Source of the DNA: Paracoccaceae bacterium
GTDB taxonomy: Bacteria; Pseudomonadota; Alphaproteobacteria; Rhodobacterales; Rhodobacteraceae
NCBI GenBank assembly: GCA_006226775.1
Contig: SBGD01000074.1
Span: 62,001 to 126,000 of the forward strand
DNA length: 64,000 nt
Direction of reading: 5' to 3'
This document shows positions 8,585 through 17,024 of the stretch, piece after piece. The stretch's first letter is position 1. Every line of letters begins with the position of its first letter. The notes beneath the pieces are model-generated. The model made no database searches, was not told the DNA's origin, and saw only the letters and a list, made by a program, of their open reading frames with translations. The position numbers were made by a program, and so were the translations under genes.

Positions 8585-9661
8585 TCAGGCCGCCATATCG
8601 TCGGCCAGTAGCTCGGCCAGGCGCTGCGGCAGGTCTTCGCGCAACTCCGGGTCCGGCGCCGTGCGCGCCTGCATCGCCGCCAGCTTCCTCCCGAGAGCGA
8701 CGGCGTTGAAGGTGGCACCGGTGTCGGCCTTGCCTTGCCCGGCGATGTCGTAGGCGGTGCCATGAGCAGGCGTGACGATGGGGAACGGATAGCCCGCGAT
8801 CAGCGTCACGCCGCGGTCGAAACCCAGCAGCTTCATCGCGATCTGGCCCTGGTCGTGGAACATGGTCAGCACCGCGTCGAACTCGCCCCGCACTGCGCGC
8901 ACGAAGACCGTGTCGGAGGGCACCGGGCCGGTCACCGCAAGCTGCGCTTTCTGCGCGCGCTCCACCGCGGGGCGGATGATGTCCTCGTCCTCGTCGCCGA
9001 AGTTGCGCCCGTCACCGGCATGGGGGTTGAGCGCCGCGACGCCGATCCGTGGCCGGTCGATCCCGGCGGCGCGCATCACCTCGTCGGTCAGGCGCAGGCT
9101 GTCGAAGATGCGTTCGGCGCTCAGGGCGTCGGCCACGTCGCGCAGCGGGATGTGCGAGGTCACCCGCGCGTTCCAGACCTCGTCGAGCACGTTGAATTCG
9201 CGGCCCGAGCGGGTGGCGCCGATGGTGCGGTCGATGAAGCCGATCTCGTCGACGTAATCGGCGCGCGCCATGCGCATGGCGAACTTGTTGAACGGGGTGA
9301 AGCCCACCACATCGGCCAGCCCGGCCTTGCCCGCAAGCAGGGCGGCGGCGAAATTCTGCAGCGAGGCGCGACCGGCAGGTTCCGACGCCTCGCCGATGAG
9401 GATGCGGGTCGGGTCGCAGTTCTCGAGATCGACCAGGAAGCTGCCCTCGGGACAGACGCCCGACAGGGCCTGCGGCGTGACCTGCGGCAGGTCGATGTCG
9501 ACCCCGGCATGGGCCGCGCCCATCTCGAGCACCCGCCGGTCGCCGAACACCACCAGGTCGCCGACATTGGCGCTGGCGTCCGCCAGAACCCGGGCCGCCA
9601 GTTCCGGTCCGATCCCGGCGGCATCCCCGAGTGCCAGTGCCACGCGTCTGTGATGTGCCAT
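8585..9661 (-). CDS. PdxA-family 4-phospho-hydroxy-acid dehydrogenase (PdxA or PdxA2-like)
   Basis: A 358 aa NAD-dependent dehydrogenase of the PdxA family. Metal and active-site elements visible are TSHIPL near residue 140, NPHAGDGRNFG near 211, HDQGQIAMK near 264 and the C-terminal TPAHGTAYDIAG segment. PdxA acts on 4-phosphohydroxy-L-threonine in vitamin B6 synthesis. Paralogues such as PdxA2 act on phosphorylated four-carbon sugar acids. A position at the head of a TRAP operon divergent from a GntR regulator favours a catabolic role rather than B6 synthesis (inference). No partner kinase is seen here. Confidence 0.87.
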   Translation of the reverse strand: MAHHRRVALALGDAAGIGPELAARVLADASANVGDLVVFGDRRVLEMGAAHAGVDIDLPQVTPQALSGVCPEGSFLVDLENCDPTRILIGEASEPAGRASLQNFAAALLAGKAGLADVVGFTPFNKFAMRMARADYVDEIGFIDRTIGATRSGREFNVLDEVWNARVTSHIPLRDVADALSAERIFDSLRLTDEVMRAAGIDRPRIGVAALNPHAGDGRNFGDEDEDIIRPAVERAQKAQLAVTGPVPSDTVFVRAVRGEFDAVLTMFHDQGQIAMKLLGFDRGVTLIAGYPFPIVTPAHGTAYDIAGQGKADTGATFNAVALGRKLAAMQARTAPDPELREDLPQRLAELLADDMAA

Positions 9662-9688
9662 GCTGCGCCTTTCTTCGGATTTGTATTT

Positions 9689-9696
9689 TGTATACA
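9689..9696. promoter_or_regulatory. Candidate GntR operator in the divergent promoter
   Basis: The palindrome TGTATACA, within the slightly longer TTGTATACATG, lies in the 103 bp between the pdxA-like start and the gntR start. FadR/FCD-class GntR regulators often bind TNGTNNNACNA-like palindromes near their own gene. Assignment is by position and symmetry only. Confidence 0.45.
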
Positions 9697-9764
9697 TGTA
9701 GAAAGTATCGACGGGCAAGCCCGCAGTGTCTATGCTGCTCACGTTTTTACGAATTGGCGAAAAA

Positions 9765-10442
9765 ATGATGGATTACGAAGGTTTGAGCGGGACCGGCGCG
9801 CTGCAGATCAAGAATCGGTCGCTGCACGACCAGGTCGCCTCACGCGTGCGGGACATGATCATCGAGGGCATTCTCGAACCCGGCAGCCGAATCGACGAGG
9901 CGCGGCTGATCGAGGACCTGGGCGTGTCGCGCACGCCGTTCCGCGAAGCGCTGCGGACACTTGCCGCCGAGGGGCTGGTGATCGTGCGCCCCTCGAAGGG
10001 CAGCACGGTGCGCAAGCTGACCCCCGAGGATGTCTTTTCGATGCTCGAAGTGCTGGGCCAACTTGAGCGCTTGGCGGGGGAACTGGCCTGCGACCGCGCC
10101 ACCGACGCCGAGATCGCGGATCTGTCGGCGCTGCACCATCGGATGATGGCGTTCTACGCGGCGCGCGACCGGATGCCCTATTACAAGCTGAACCAGGAGT
10201 TTCACAGCCGTCTGACCGCGCTGTCGAAGAACCCCACGCTGATCGAGATGCAGGCCAACCTGCAGGCGCGGCTGAAACGCATCCGCTATATCGGCAACCG
10301 CGAGCCCGAGAACTGGTCGGGCGCGGTCAAGGACCACGAGGCCATGGTCGCCGCCCTGACCGCGCGCGACGCCAAGGCCCTGGGCGAGACCATGGCGCGG
10401 CATCTGAGCAATACCTGGGACCGGGTGAAGGACAATATCTGA
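9765..10442 (+). CDS. GntR family transcriptional regulator, FCD (FadR) subgroup
   Basis: A 225 aa DNA-binding regulator. The N-terminal winged helix-turn-helix (about residues 20-80) includes LIEDLGVSRTPFREALRTL, typical of GntR. The C-terminal all-helical FCD domain (about 90-215) is the ligand-binding part, with likely metal-site histidines in the QEFHSRL and DHEAMV segments. ATGs at 9765 and 9768 are the plausible starts; the in-frame GTG at 9726 is less likely. It is divergent from the pdxA-TRAP operon, which it probably controls in response to the imported substrate. Confidence 0.9.
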   Translation: MMDYEGLSGTGALQIKNRSLHDQVASRVRDMIIEGILEPGSRIDEARLIEDLGVSRTPFREALRTLAAEGLVIVRPSKGSTVRKLTPEDVFSMLEVLGQLERLAGELACDRATDAEIADLSALHHRMMAFYAARDRMPYYKLNQEFHSRLTALSKNPTLIEMQANLQARLKRIRYIGNREPENWSGAVKDHEAMVAALTARDAKALGETMARHLSNTWDRVKDNI

Positions 10443-10475
10443 GGCTCGGCGCGGGGCCGCCCTCGGCGCGACCGC

Positions 10476-11609
10476 CTAGATCTCGAGCCCGAGCGCCAGC
10501 TCGCCGCGCACGCGGTCCTCGTCGATGTCGCAGCCGAGGCCGGGGGTCTGCGGCACCAGCGCCATTTGCCCTTCGCGCGGCAGAGGGCTGCGCAGGTAGT
10601 CGCCGGACAGGTGCTGCGGGCCGTTGAGATCAACCGGGTAGTCGATGCCATAGGCGGCGAAGACATGCACCGAGGCGGCAAAGCCGATGGGCGCGTCCAT
10701 CAGCCCCGAGCCGATCAGCTTCAGGCCGGCATTGCGCGCCAGGTCGCAGAGTTGCCGGGCATAGTGGATGCCGCCGACCTTCTGCACCTTGCAGACCAGC
10801 CCCTCGACCGCGTCGCGGCGCAAAAGGTCGATGATCAGCGGCAGGCCCATGGCGGATTCGTCCAGCGCGATGTTCATGGCGGTGGCGGAGAGCAGCTTTT
10901 TCAGACCGTAGATGTCGGTCATCGGGATCGGCTGCTCGAAGAGCTCGACCCCCTCGGCCTCGAACAGCCGGGCGGCGCGCAGGGCGTTGTCGAGATCATA
11001 GCCCTGGTTGGCATCGACCCAGACCACCGCATCGGGGGCGGTGCGATGCACCATGCGCACGATTTCGGCGTCAAACGCAGGCGTATTGCCGACCTTGACC
11101 TTGAAGGCGCGAAAGCCCTCGGCCAGCGCGGCCTCGACAGCCCTGGCCGTCTCCTCCGGTCCGGGCTGCGAGACGAGGTAGGCCAGTTCGACCCGGTCGG
11201 CGCGCCTGGCGCCCAGCCAGGTCTGCAGGTTGATCCCCAGCGCCTTGCAGATCAGGTCATGCGCCGCCATGTCCAGCGCGCCCTTGGCAATCGGCTGGCC
11301 GGGGTCGAAGCCGGGGGCCAGCTCCATGTCCATCGCGCCGTGCAGCCCGGCAATGTCGAAGGCGTCGCGCCCGATCAGCACCGGCGCCAGCACGTGGCGG
11401 ATCGTGGTGGTCACCGAATGGATCGTCTCGGCCGACCAGCGGCGGCTTGGCCCGGCCTCGCCCCAGCCGATGGTGCCGTCGTCGCCGGTCATCTTCACCA
11501 GCGCGATCTGCTTGCCCTCGTCAAGCGAGCGCGACACGCCGCGCGCCAGTTTCAGCACGCCTTTCAGCGGCAGCCGCACCGGCAGCACCTCGATCCGTTC
11601 GATTTTCAT
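10476..11609 (-). CDS. Mandelate racemase/muconate lactonizing enzyme family protein
   Basis: A 377 aa enolase-superfamily enzyme that abstracts the alpha-proton of a carboxylate and uses Mg2+. The catalytic barrel shows KVKVG (KxK motif, near residue 165), VDANQGY (Mg ligand Asp), FEQP (Mg ligand Glu), ALDES (Mg ligand Asp) and CKVQK as the second base. This pattern fits the muconate-cycloisomerase or dipeptide-epimerase type subgroups. Its ATG overlaps the tctA stop by 4 bp, so it is co-expressed with the tricarboxylate-type transporter. It may therefore process the imported acid. The substrate is unknown. Confidence 0.88.
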   Translation of the reverse strand: MKIERIEVLPVRLPLKGVLKLARGVSRSLDEGKQIALVKMTGDDGTIGWGEAGPSRRWSAETIHSVTTTIRHVLAPVLIGRDAFDIAGLHGAMDMELAPGFDPGQPIAKGALDMAAHDLICKALGINLQTWLGARRADRVELAYLVSQPGPEETARAVEAALAEGFRAFKVKVGNTPAFDAEIVRMVHRTAPDAVVWVDANQGYDLDNALRAARLFEAEGVELFEQPIPMTDIYGLKKLLSATAMNIALDESAMGLPLIIDLLRRDAVEGLVCKVQKVGGIHYARQLCDLARNAGLKLIGSGLMDAPIGFAASVHVFAAYGIDYPVDLNGPQHLSGDYLRSPLPREGQMALVPQTPGLGCDIDEDRVRGELALGLEI

Positions 11610-13126
11610 GTCTTGCGCTCCTCTTGTCGCGGGATCCGCCGTTTGCGCCGGTCGGTGTATTCGCGCCAGCCCACCACGACGATGGTCAGCAGCGCGCAGG
11701 CCAGGAAGACCGCGGATATGGGCCGGGTCAGGAAGATCGTCATGTCGCCGCGCCCGATGATCGCCGCCTGCCTCAGCCCGATTTCGATCAGCGGGCCGAG
11801 GATGAAGCCGATCAGCAGCGGCGCGATGGGAAAGCCCAGCCGGTTCATCAGGTAGCCCATGACGCCGAAACCGATCATCACGTAGACGTCGAAATAGCTG
11901 CTGGTCGAGACGAAGATGCCGGTCACGCCCAGCACCAGGACCGCCGGGAACAGCACCGGGTTGGACACCCGCGTGGTCTGGACGAAGGCATACATGCCCA
12001 GCCGCCCGATCACCAGATGCAGCACCGAGGCCGCGACGATCATCAGGAAGAACCCGGCCACGAAGGGCCCCTGCTGCTCGAACAGCGCCGGGCCGGGCAC
12101 CAGCCCATGGGCGATGAAGGCGCCCAGCATGATCGCGGTGATGACATCGCCGGGGATGCCCAGCGTCAGGAGCGGCACGAAGGTGGAACTGGTCACCGCG
12201 TTGTTGCCGGCTTCCGCCGCCGCGACGCCTTCGATGGCGCCCTTGCCGAAGCGGTCGGGCTCACGCGACAGGCTGCGGCTCAGCCCGTAGTTCAGGTAGG
12301 CCGAGACCGCCGAGCCCAGGCCCGGCACCGCCCCGATGAAGACCCCGATCACCGAGGACCGCCCGATCACCGGCAAGGAGCGGCGCCAGTCGTCGCGGTC
12401 GAGGCAATGGTCGGGATCGCTCAGCCGCAGCGCGCCTTTCTGGCGGATCTGGGCGAGGTTGGCGTCAAGGATGCTGAGCGCCTCGGCAATGGCGAAGACG
12501 CCGATCACCAGCGCGATGAAGGACCAGCCGCCCGCCAACTGGCGCTGCCCGAAGGTCAGGCGGAACTCGCCCGAGAGCGGATCGACCCCGAAGGTCGACA
12601 GGAACAGCCCCAGCGCCGCGGCGATCAGCCCCTTGACCATGTTGCCCTGCGACAGCACGCCGACCAGCGTCAGCGCGAAGATGCCCAGCGAAAAGCTCTC
12701 GGGCGGGCCGATGCGCAGGGCGAAGGCGGCCATGGGAATGGCGAATGCGATCAGGGCGATGTCGCTGACGATCTCGGCGATCACCGAGGCATAGAGCGAC
12801 ATCTTCAGCGCCTTGCCGGCCTTGCCCTGGCGGGTCAGCTCGTTGCCGTCGATGGCGGTCGCCGCCGCCGCGGGCGTGCCGGGCACGTTGATCAGAACCG
12901 CGGTCAGCGAGCCGCCATAGGTGCCGCCCTTGTAGATGCCCACCAGCATGGCGAGGCCGGCGATAGGCTCGACATTGAAGGTGATGGGCAGGGCGATGGC
13001 CACCGCCAGCGGCACGTTCAGCCCGGGCACCGAGCCGATGACGATGCCCACCACCAGCCCCAGCGAGAGCAGCGCGAAGACCTGGATCGACGCGACTTCG
13101 GCCACCCCCTGAAGCAGGAACTCCAT
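11606..13126 (-). CDS. tctA: Tripartite tricarboxylate transporter, large permease TctA
   Basis: A 506 aa membrane protein of the TctA family with about 12 hydrophobic segments. The glycine- and proline-rich N-terminal region (GSVPGLNVPLA near residue 33) and its internal counterpart GAVPGLGSAVSAY near 235 are the two family hallmarks. It forms the translocation path with TctB and receives ligand from TctC. It sits 6 bp after tctB and overlaps the enolase-superfamily gene by 4 bp. Confidence 0.94.
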   Translation of the reverse strand: MEFLLQGVAEVASIQVFALLSLGLVVGIVIGSVPGLNVPLAVAIALPITFNVEPIAGLAMLVGIYKGGTYGGSLTAVLINVPGTPAAAATAIDGNELTRQGKAGKALKMSLYASVIAEIVSDIALIAFAIPMAAFALRIGPPESFSLGIFALTLVGVLSQGNMVKGLIAAALGLFLSTFGVDPLSGEFRLTFGQRQLAGGWSFIALVIGVFAIAEALSILDANLAQIRQKGALRLSDPDHCLDRDDWRRSLPVIGRSSVIGVFIGAVPGLGSAVSAYLNYGLSRSLSREPDRFGKGAIEGVAAAEAGNNAVTSSTFVPLLTLGIPGDVITAIMLGAFIAHGLVPGPALFEQQGPFVAGFFLMIVAASVLHLVIGRLGMYAFVQTTRVSNPVLFPAVLVLGVTGIFVSTSSYFDVYVMIGFGVMGYLMNRLGFPIAPLLIGFILGPLIEIGLRQAAIIGRGDMTIFLTRPISAVFLACALLTIVVVGWREYTDRRKRRIPRQEERKT

Positions 13127-13132
13127 GGCGGA

Positions 13133-13621
13133 TCAGTTCCAGAGCGATGCGGATGGCAAAAGCACGATCATCACCTTCTCGAAGAACACCAGCAGCAGGC
13201 CCGGCAGCACCAGCGCCGAGACCAGCAGCACCCCCCAGCGCCGGTTGCCGTAAAGCAGCCCGGCGCCGATCAGGAAACCGCCGCTGGCCAGCAGGTAGCC
13301 GACCCAGGGCAGCGCCGCGACATAGGCGATGAGCCAGGCCACCAGCGCCGGCACCCGCCAGTTGAGACCGCGGGTCGCGCCGGGCCTGCGGGCCCCGGCC
13401 GGCGGGGCGCGGCGCATCCGCAGCACCGAGCCGGCCAGCAGCAGCGCCGAGAGCCCGGCCATGACCATGACAACTGCAATGGGCAGGGTGGCCGAGGTCA
13501 CATAGGCGCCGGTCGCCTCGCTGCGCAGCAGGTTGGACAGGAAGACGGCGCAGAGCCCCAGAAGGACCAGCGCCGCCCAGCCGTCCGCGTCGAGCCGGTT
13601 CAACCCGCGCGCCCCCGGCAT
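13133..13621 (-). CDS. tctB: Tripartite tricarboxylate transporter, small permease TctB
   Basis: A 162 aa small membrane subunit with four predicted transmembrane helices, as expected for TctB. Sequence conservation in this family is weak, so the call leans on size, topology and the tctC-tctB-tctA gene order. The ATG shares one base with the tctC stop codon (TGATG). A GTG one codon earlier is also possible. Confidence 0.88.
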   Translation of the reverse strand: MPGARGLNRLDADGWAALVLLGLCAVFLSNLLRSEATGAYVTSATLPIAVVMVMAGLSALLLAGSVLRMRRAPPAGARRPGATRGLNWRVPALVAWLIAYVAALPWVGYLLASGGFLIGAGLLYGNRRWGVLLVSALVLPGLLLVFFEKVMIVLLPSASLWN

Positions 13622-14562
13622 CACTTCTGCAGCATCGGCGCGTAGGTGGTCCAGTCACGCTCCCAGACCGCGCCGAACTCTTCCGCCGGAAGATAGGTCA
13701 GCGCCGAGGCCACCTTGATGGCGCGTTCGCCGAACGCCGGATCCTGCGCCACCTTGTCGAAGGCGGTTTTCAGGGTGGCCAGCACATCCTCGGGCACGCC
13801 CTTGGCAACGGCCAGCCCGACGAAGGGGCTGCCGTAGACCTCGTATCCCTGCTCCTTCGCGGTGGGGATGTCGGGGAAGGCGGGGTCACGCTCGGCGCTG
13901 AACACCGCCAGTCCGCGCATCTTGCCGCCCTTGAGGCTCGAGGCCACCGTGGCCGCATTGGCCGGCAGAAGATCGACGTCCCCGGCCAGAAGCGCCGTCG
14001 CCCCCGGCGCGCCGCCCTGCTGCGGCAGGTGGACAAGCTCGAGACCGGCACTTTCCGCCAGCGCGCGCAAGGTCAGGTGCGGCGCCACGTCCGGCACCGC
14101 GCCGAACAGGTATTTGCCGGGCTCGGCCCTGGCCGCCGCGATGAAATCCTCCAGCGTCAGCCAGGGCGAATCCTCGCGCACCGCGAGGATCAGCGAGGCG
14201 GCGACAAGCTGGCCGATCGGCTCGAAATCGTCGTAGCGATAGCCGACGTCGTTCTTCAGCGGCGTCAGGATGTGGTTGCCCGAGGTGGTGGCAAGGATGG
14301 TGTAGCCATCCAATGGCGCGTCCAGCGCCGCCCGGGTGCCCAGCGATCCGCCGCCGCCCGGCATGTTCGTCACCGCGACCGGCACGCCCAGCTCGGCGCC
14401 CAGCGGCTCGGCCAGCAGGCGGGCCAGCACGTCGGTGCTGCCGCCGGCGTTCCAGGTGACGATCATCGAGATCGGCTTTTCGGGATACTCCGCCGCGGCG
14501 GCAAGCCCGGTCGACACGATCAGCGCGGCAAGCGCGCCTTTCAGGATTCTGACAGGTTTCAT
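13621..14562 (-). CDS. tctC: Tripartite tricarboxylate transporter substrate-binding protein TctC (Bug family)
   Basis: A 313 aa periplasmic binding protein with a signal peptide ending near residue 23 (GLAAAAEYPEKP). The YPEKPI opening and the VTNMPGGGGSLGTRAA segment near residue 83 are typical of Bug proteins, which bind carboxylates through water bridges. It heads the tctCBA-enolase operon. A 20 bp operator-like palindrome lies 83 bp upstream (14645-14664), shared with the PHP hydrolase promoter. Confidence 0.93.
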   Translation of the reverse strand: MKPVRILKGALAALIVSTGLAAAAEYPEKPISMIVTWNAGGSTDVLARLLAEPLGAELGVPVAVTNMPGGGGSLGTRAALDAPLDGYTILATTSGNHILTPLKNDVGYRYDDFEPIGQLVAASLILAVREDSPWLTLEDFIAAARAEPGKYLFGAVPDVAPHLTLRALAESAGLELVHLPQQGGAPGATALLAGDVDLLPANAATVASSLKGGKMRGLAVFSAERDPAFPDIPTAKEQGYEVYGSPFVGLAVAKGVPEDVLATLKTAFDKVAQDPAFGERAIKVASALTYLPAEEFGAVWERDWTTYAPMLQK

Positions 14563-14644
14563 GCTGGTTTCCCCCCTGGTGCATGGCTGCGCCGGTCACC
14601 GGAAAGCAGGGCGCGGCGCGCGGTCTGCGGCCTTGGATCCGGCC

Positions 14645-14664
14645 GCTTTCAACCGTTTGGTTGA
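14645..14664. promoter_or_regulatory. TetR-type operator, copy 1 (tctC promoter)
   Basis: GCTTTCAACCGTTTGGTTGA, with the perfect palindrome CAACC-GTTT-GGTTG at 14650-14663. It lies between the TetR gene and tctC. An almost identical 20-mer with one central change occurs at 16953-16972. The repeat of the full 20 bases in two promoters of one module points to one regulator, most simply the TetR protein encoded between them. Confidence 0.8.
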
Positions 14665-14695
14665 GATCAGTTTACGCAGGGGCCATCGGCTTGTG

Positions 14696-15424
14696 TCAAG
14701 AATTTTCTCGGGCGGGCGGAGACTCGGGCGGGCTGCGCAGATAGCTCAGGATCATCTCGGTGACATGGGCGCGCCGCGCGGCGATGCGGTCGGATTCCAG
14801 CAGGTCGGTGTCGAAGATCACCGACAGGGTGTGGCGGTTGGACAGGAAGAAAAAGCACAGCGAGGCGATCGAGATGTAAAGCTCGACCGGATCGGCGTCG
14901 CGCCGGAAACTGCCCTCTTCCAGCCCGCGCCGGATCACCCGCCCCAGCGCGCGTTTCATGGTGCCCTGCAGCGCGGGGATCTTCTCGTTGCCCTTGGCGT
15001 GGCGGGCCTTGTGCAGGTTCTCGTCATTGAGCAGCGGGACGAAATAGCGGTTCTCGACGATGTAGTCGAAGTTGAAGTGGACGAAGCGGCGCAGGGCGTC
15101 TTCCGGCGAGAGCGCATCGAGATCCAGCGCATTCTCGCGCTTGCGGATGTCGCGATAGGCGCGTTCCAGCACCGCGCCGTAAAGGCGTTCCTTGTCCTTG
15201 AAGTAATAATAGATGAGTTGCTTGTTCACGCCGGCCTGTTCGGCAATCGTGTTCACCCGCCCGCCGCTCAGCCCCTTGTCGGAGAACTCGTCGCGCGCCG
15301 CGTCGAGTATAAGCGCGCGGGTGCGCTCGGGGTCGCGCGCGCGGCCCGAAGTCTCGGGCTTGGTGTCGGGCTTGGCGCGCGCGGGCTTGTTCCGGGGCGT
15401 CTCCGGGGGGCTTTGATCGACCAT
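14696..15424 (-). CDS. TetR/AcrR family transcriptional regulator
   Basis: A 242 aa repressor. The helix-turn-helix lies at about residues 35-80 (TIAEQAGVNKQLIYYYFKDKERLY). It is preceded by an unusually long, charged, proline-rich N-terminal tail of about 30 residues. The C-terminal ligand domain resembles that of RutR-like regulators. It starts 10 bp after the PHP-hydrolase stop and so may be co-transcribed with it. The two matching palindromes at 14645 and 16953 are its likely operators, making tctCBA-enolase and the hydrolase/epimerase genes one regulon (inference). Confidence 0.9.
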   Translation of the reverse strand: MVDQSPPETPRNKPARAKPDTKPETSGRARDPERTRALILDAARDEFSDKGLSGGRVNTIAEQAGVNKQLIYYYFKDKERLYGAVLERAYRDIRKRENALDLDALSPEDALRRFVHFNFDYIVENRYFVPLLNDENLHKARHAKGNEKIPALQGTMKRALGRVIRRGLEEGSFRRDADPVELYISIASLCFFFLSNRHTLSVIFDTDLLESDRIAARRAHVTEMILSYLRSPPESPPARENS

Positions 15425-15434
15425 GGCACGCTGT

Positions 15435-16922
15435 CTAGCCCACAAACACCGGGCTTGCCCATGCCATATGGCCGTTGGCCTGGCGCGCGCGCAGGTAGGC
15501 ATGGCCCTGGCCGCCCGCCAGCGGCACGTCGCAGCGCCCGGCAATGCGCGAGGCGTTCAGCGGCACCAGCCGGTGCCATTGATAGGCCTCCTTGGGGAAG
15601 GGCCCGGTGAAGAAGTTCTGCGAGCTCAGCGCCAGGTCGCCCAGCGAGGTCTCGCTGGTCTGCGCCACCGGCTGGCGCAGGGTCAGGGCGACGCGGGTCT
15701 GCGCATCGCCGGCGATTTCCAGGATGGCGCTCTGGTTGGGATTGCCGCGATAGGCGCCGCGCCGCGAGGTGAACGAGCGGATCGCCAGCCCGTCGCTGCC
15801 CTTGCGCGCAACGCGGTGGCGCCGCTCTTCGTCGAAGGGGCCCGATTGCAGGCAGGGCCAGGCCTTCAGCAGCCGCCCGCCCCTGACCTCGACCTCCATC
15901 TCCCAGTCGCAGGTGCGCTCCAGCGCCAGGTCGCCCCAGGGCCCCCAGCCCCATTCCAGCCGCAGCTGCACCGGCGCGGCAAAGGCATCGCCCGCCAGCC
16001 GCGCCGGCGTGGCAAAGCCGCGGTGGACGATCTCGCCGCCCGAGATGATCTCGACCACGTCCATCTCGTCGCGGCCCTGCACGTCATAGGCGATCTCGAC
16101 ACTGTCGCGCGCGTCCAGGAAGGCGCCCATCGGCGCACCGTCGGCGGCAAAGCCGATCTCGATCCGGTCGCCGGTCAGCGCATAGGTGCGCCGCGCGCGG
16201 ATCGCCTCGAGGATCGCGCCGCGCGAATTCTCGGTGACCAGCGCGGCCATCAGCCCCTCGCCATAGGCGCCGGGAAAGCCGCTGTGGCTGTCGGACGAGG
16301 CGACGAAGCCGAAGCGCCGCCCGGTGTCCAGCGCATGGGCCACGGTATTGGTGGTCTCGCGCCCGCCCATGGAATGGTTGAAGAAGGGAAAGGCCCCGCG
16401 GTCGTCCTCGGAATTGCCGTGTTCGGAAAAGATCTCGACCACCGGCGTGCAGTCGCAGGTGAAGACCTCCCAGTTCACCCCGCGGTGCCCCTGGGGATAG
16501 GCCAGGTGGTGCGGGATCATCAGCGCGCCCTCGGCACGGCAGAAGCCGCGCAGGGTCTCGATGTCGTCGGGGCGGAACAGCGGGCGGTGATCCTCGGGAA
16601 AGACGACGCATTGGTCGCCGAAGTGGCTGGAATGCCACTCGAAGCCCAGAAAGGCGCTGAAATCATCGGCGCCATTGGCCTCGGCGATCAGGTTCTGGAC
16701 ATCCGGCCAGCCCGCCTCGAGCCGCGCGAAGCCGTTGATCCAATGGGCCTCGCGCCCGCCCTCCATCGGCGCCATGTCGTGCCAGTGGGAATGGCCGGTG
16801 AAGGAAAAGAAATCGAGGTGATGGCGGGCAATGTCGATCGCGCGTTCCAGCGATCCGACCCCGTAGCCCAGCGCATTGTGGTTGTGAATGTCGCCATAGA
16901 GAATCCGGTAGTCCGAGGTCAT
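15435..16922 (-). CDS. PHP-domain metal-dependent hydrolase
   Basis: A 495 aa protein whose N-terminal part is a PHP-type metallohydrolase. GDIHNHNALGYG near residue 10 provides the first metal-binding histidines, GHSHWHD lies near 43, HH in MIPHHLAYP near 137 and SSDSHSGFPG near 219. The C-terminal about 200 residues are beta-rich and lack a recognised motif. No signal peptide is evident, so it is likely cytosolic. The family includes phosphoesterases and lactone or amide hydrolases, and the substrate is not known. A TetR-type operator (16953-16972) lies 31 bp upstream. Confidence 0.75.
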   Translation of the reverse strand: MTSDYRILYGDIHNHNALGYGVGSLERAIDIARHHLDFFSFTGHSHWHDMAPMEGGREAHWINGFARLEAGWPDVQNLIAEANGADDFSAFLGFEWHSSHFGDQCVVFPEDHRPLFRPDDIETLRGFCRAEGALMIPHHLAYPQGHRGVNWEVFTCDCTPVVEIFSEHGNSEDDRGAFPFFNHSMGGRETTNTVAHALDTGRRFGFVASSDSHSGFPGAYGEGLMAALVTENSRGAILEAIRARRTYALTGDRIEIGFAADGAPMGAFLDARDSVEIAYDVQGRDEMDVVEIISGGEIVHRGFATPARLAGDAFAAPVQLRLEWGWGPWGDLALERTCDWEMEVEVRGGRLLKAWPCLQSGPFDEERRHRVARKGSDGLAIRSFTSRRGAYRGNPNQSAILEIAGDAQTRVALTLRQPVAQTSETSLGDLALSSQNFFTGPFPKEAYQWHRLVPLNASRIAGRCDVPLAGGQGHAYLRARQANGHMAWASPVFVG

Positions 16923-16952
16923 GACGCTTGCCTATCCCCACGCGCTGTGGCA

Positions 16953-16972
16953 GCTTTCAACCGTATGGTTGA
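16953..16972. promoter_or_regulatory. TetR-type operator, copy 2 (PHP hydrolase / epimerase divergent promoter)
   Basis: GCTTTCAACCGTATGGTTGA, with the perfect palindrome CAACC-GTAT-GGTTG at 16958-16971. It differs from the copy at 14645 by one central base. It sits in the 102 bp between the divergent PHP hydrolase and epimerase genes, so one bound repressor could control both. Confidence 0.8.
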
Positions 16973-17024
16973 TACCGGCCCTGAGTAGCGCATCGGCCCT
17001 GTCCGATCAAGCAGCGGAGCGTCC

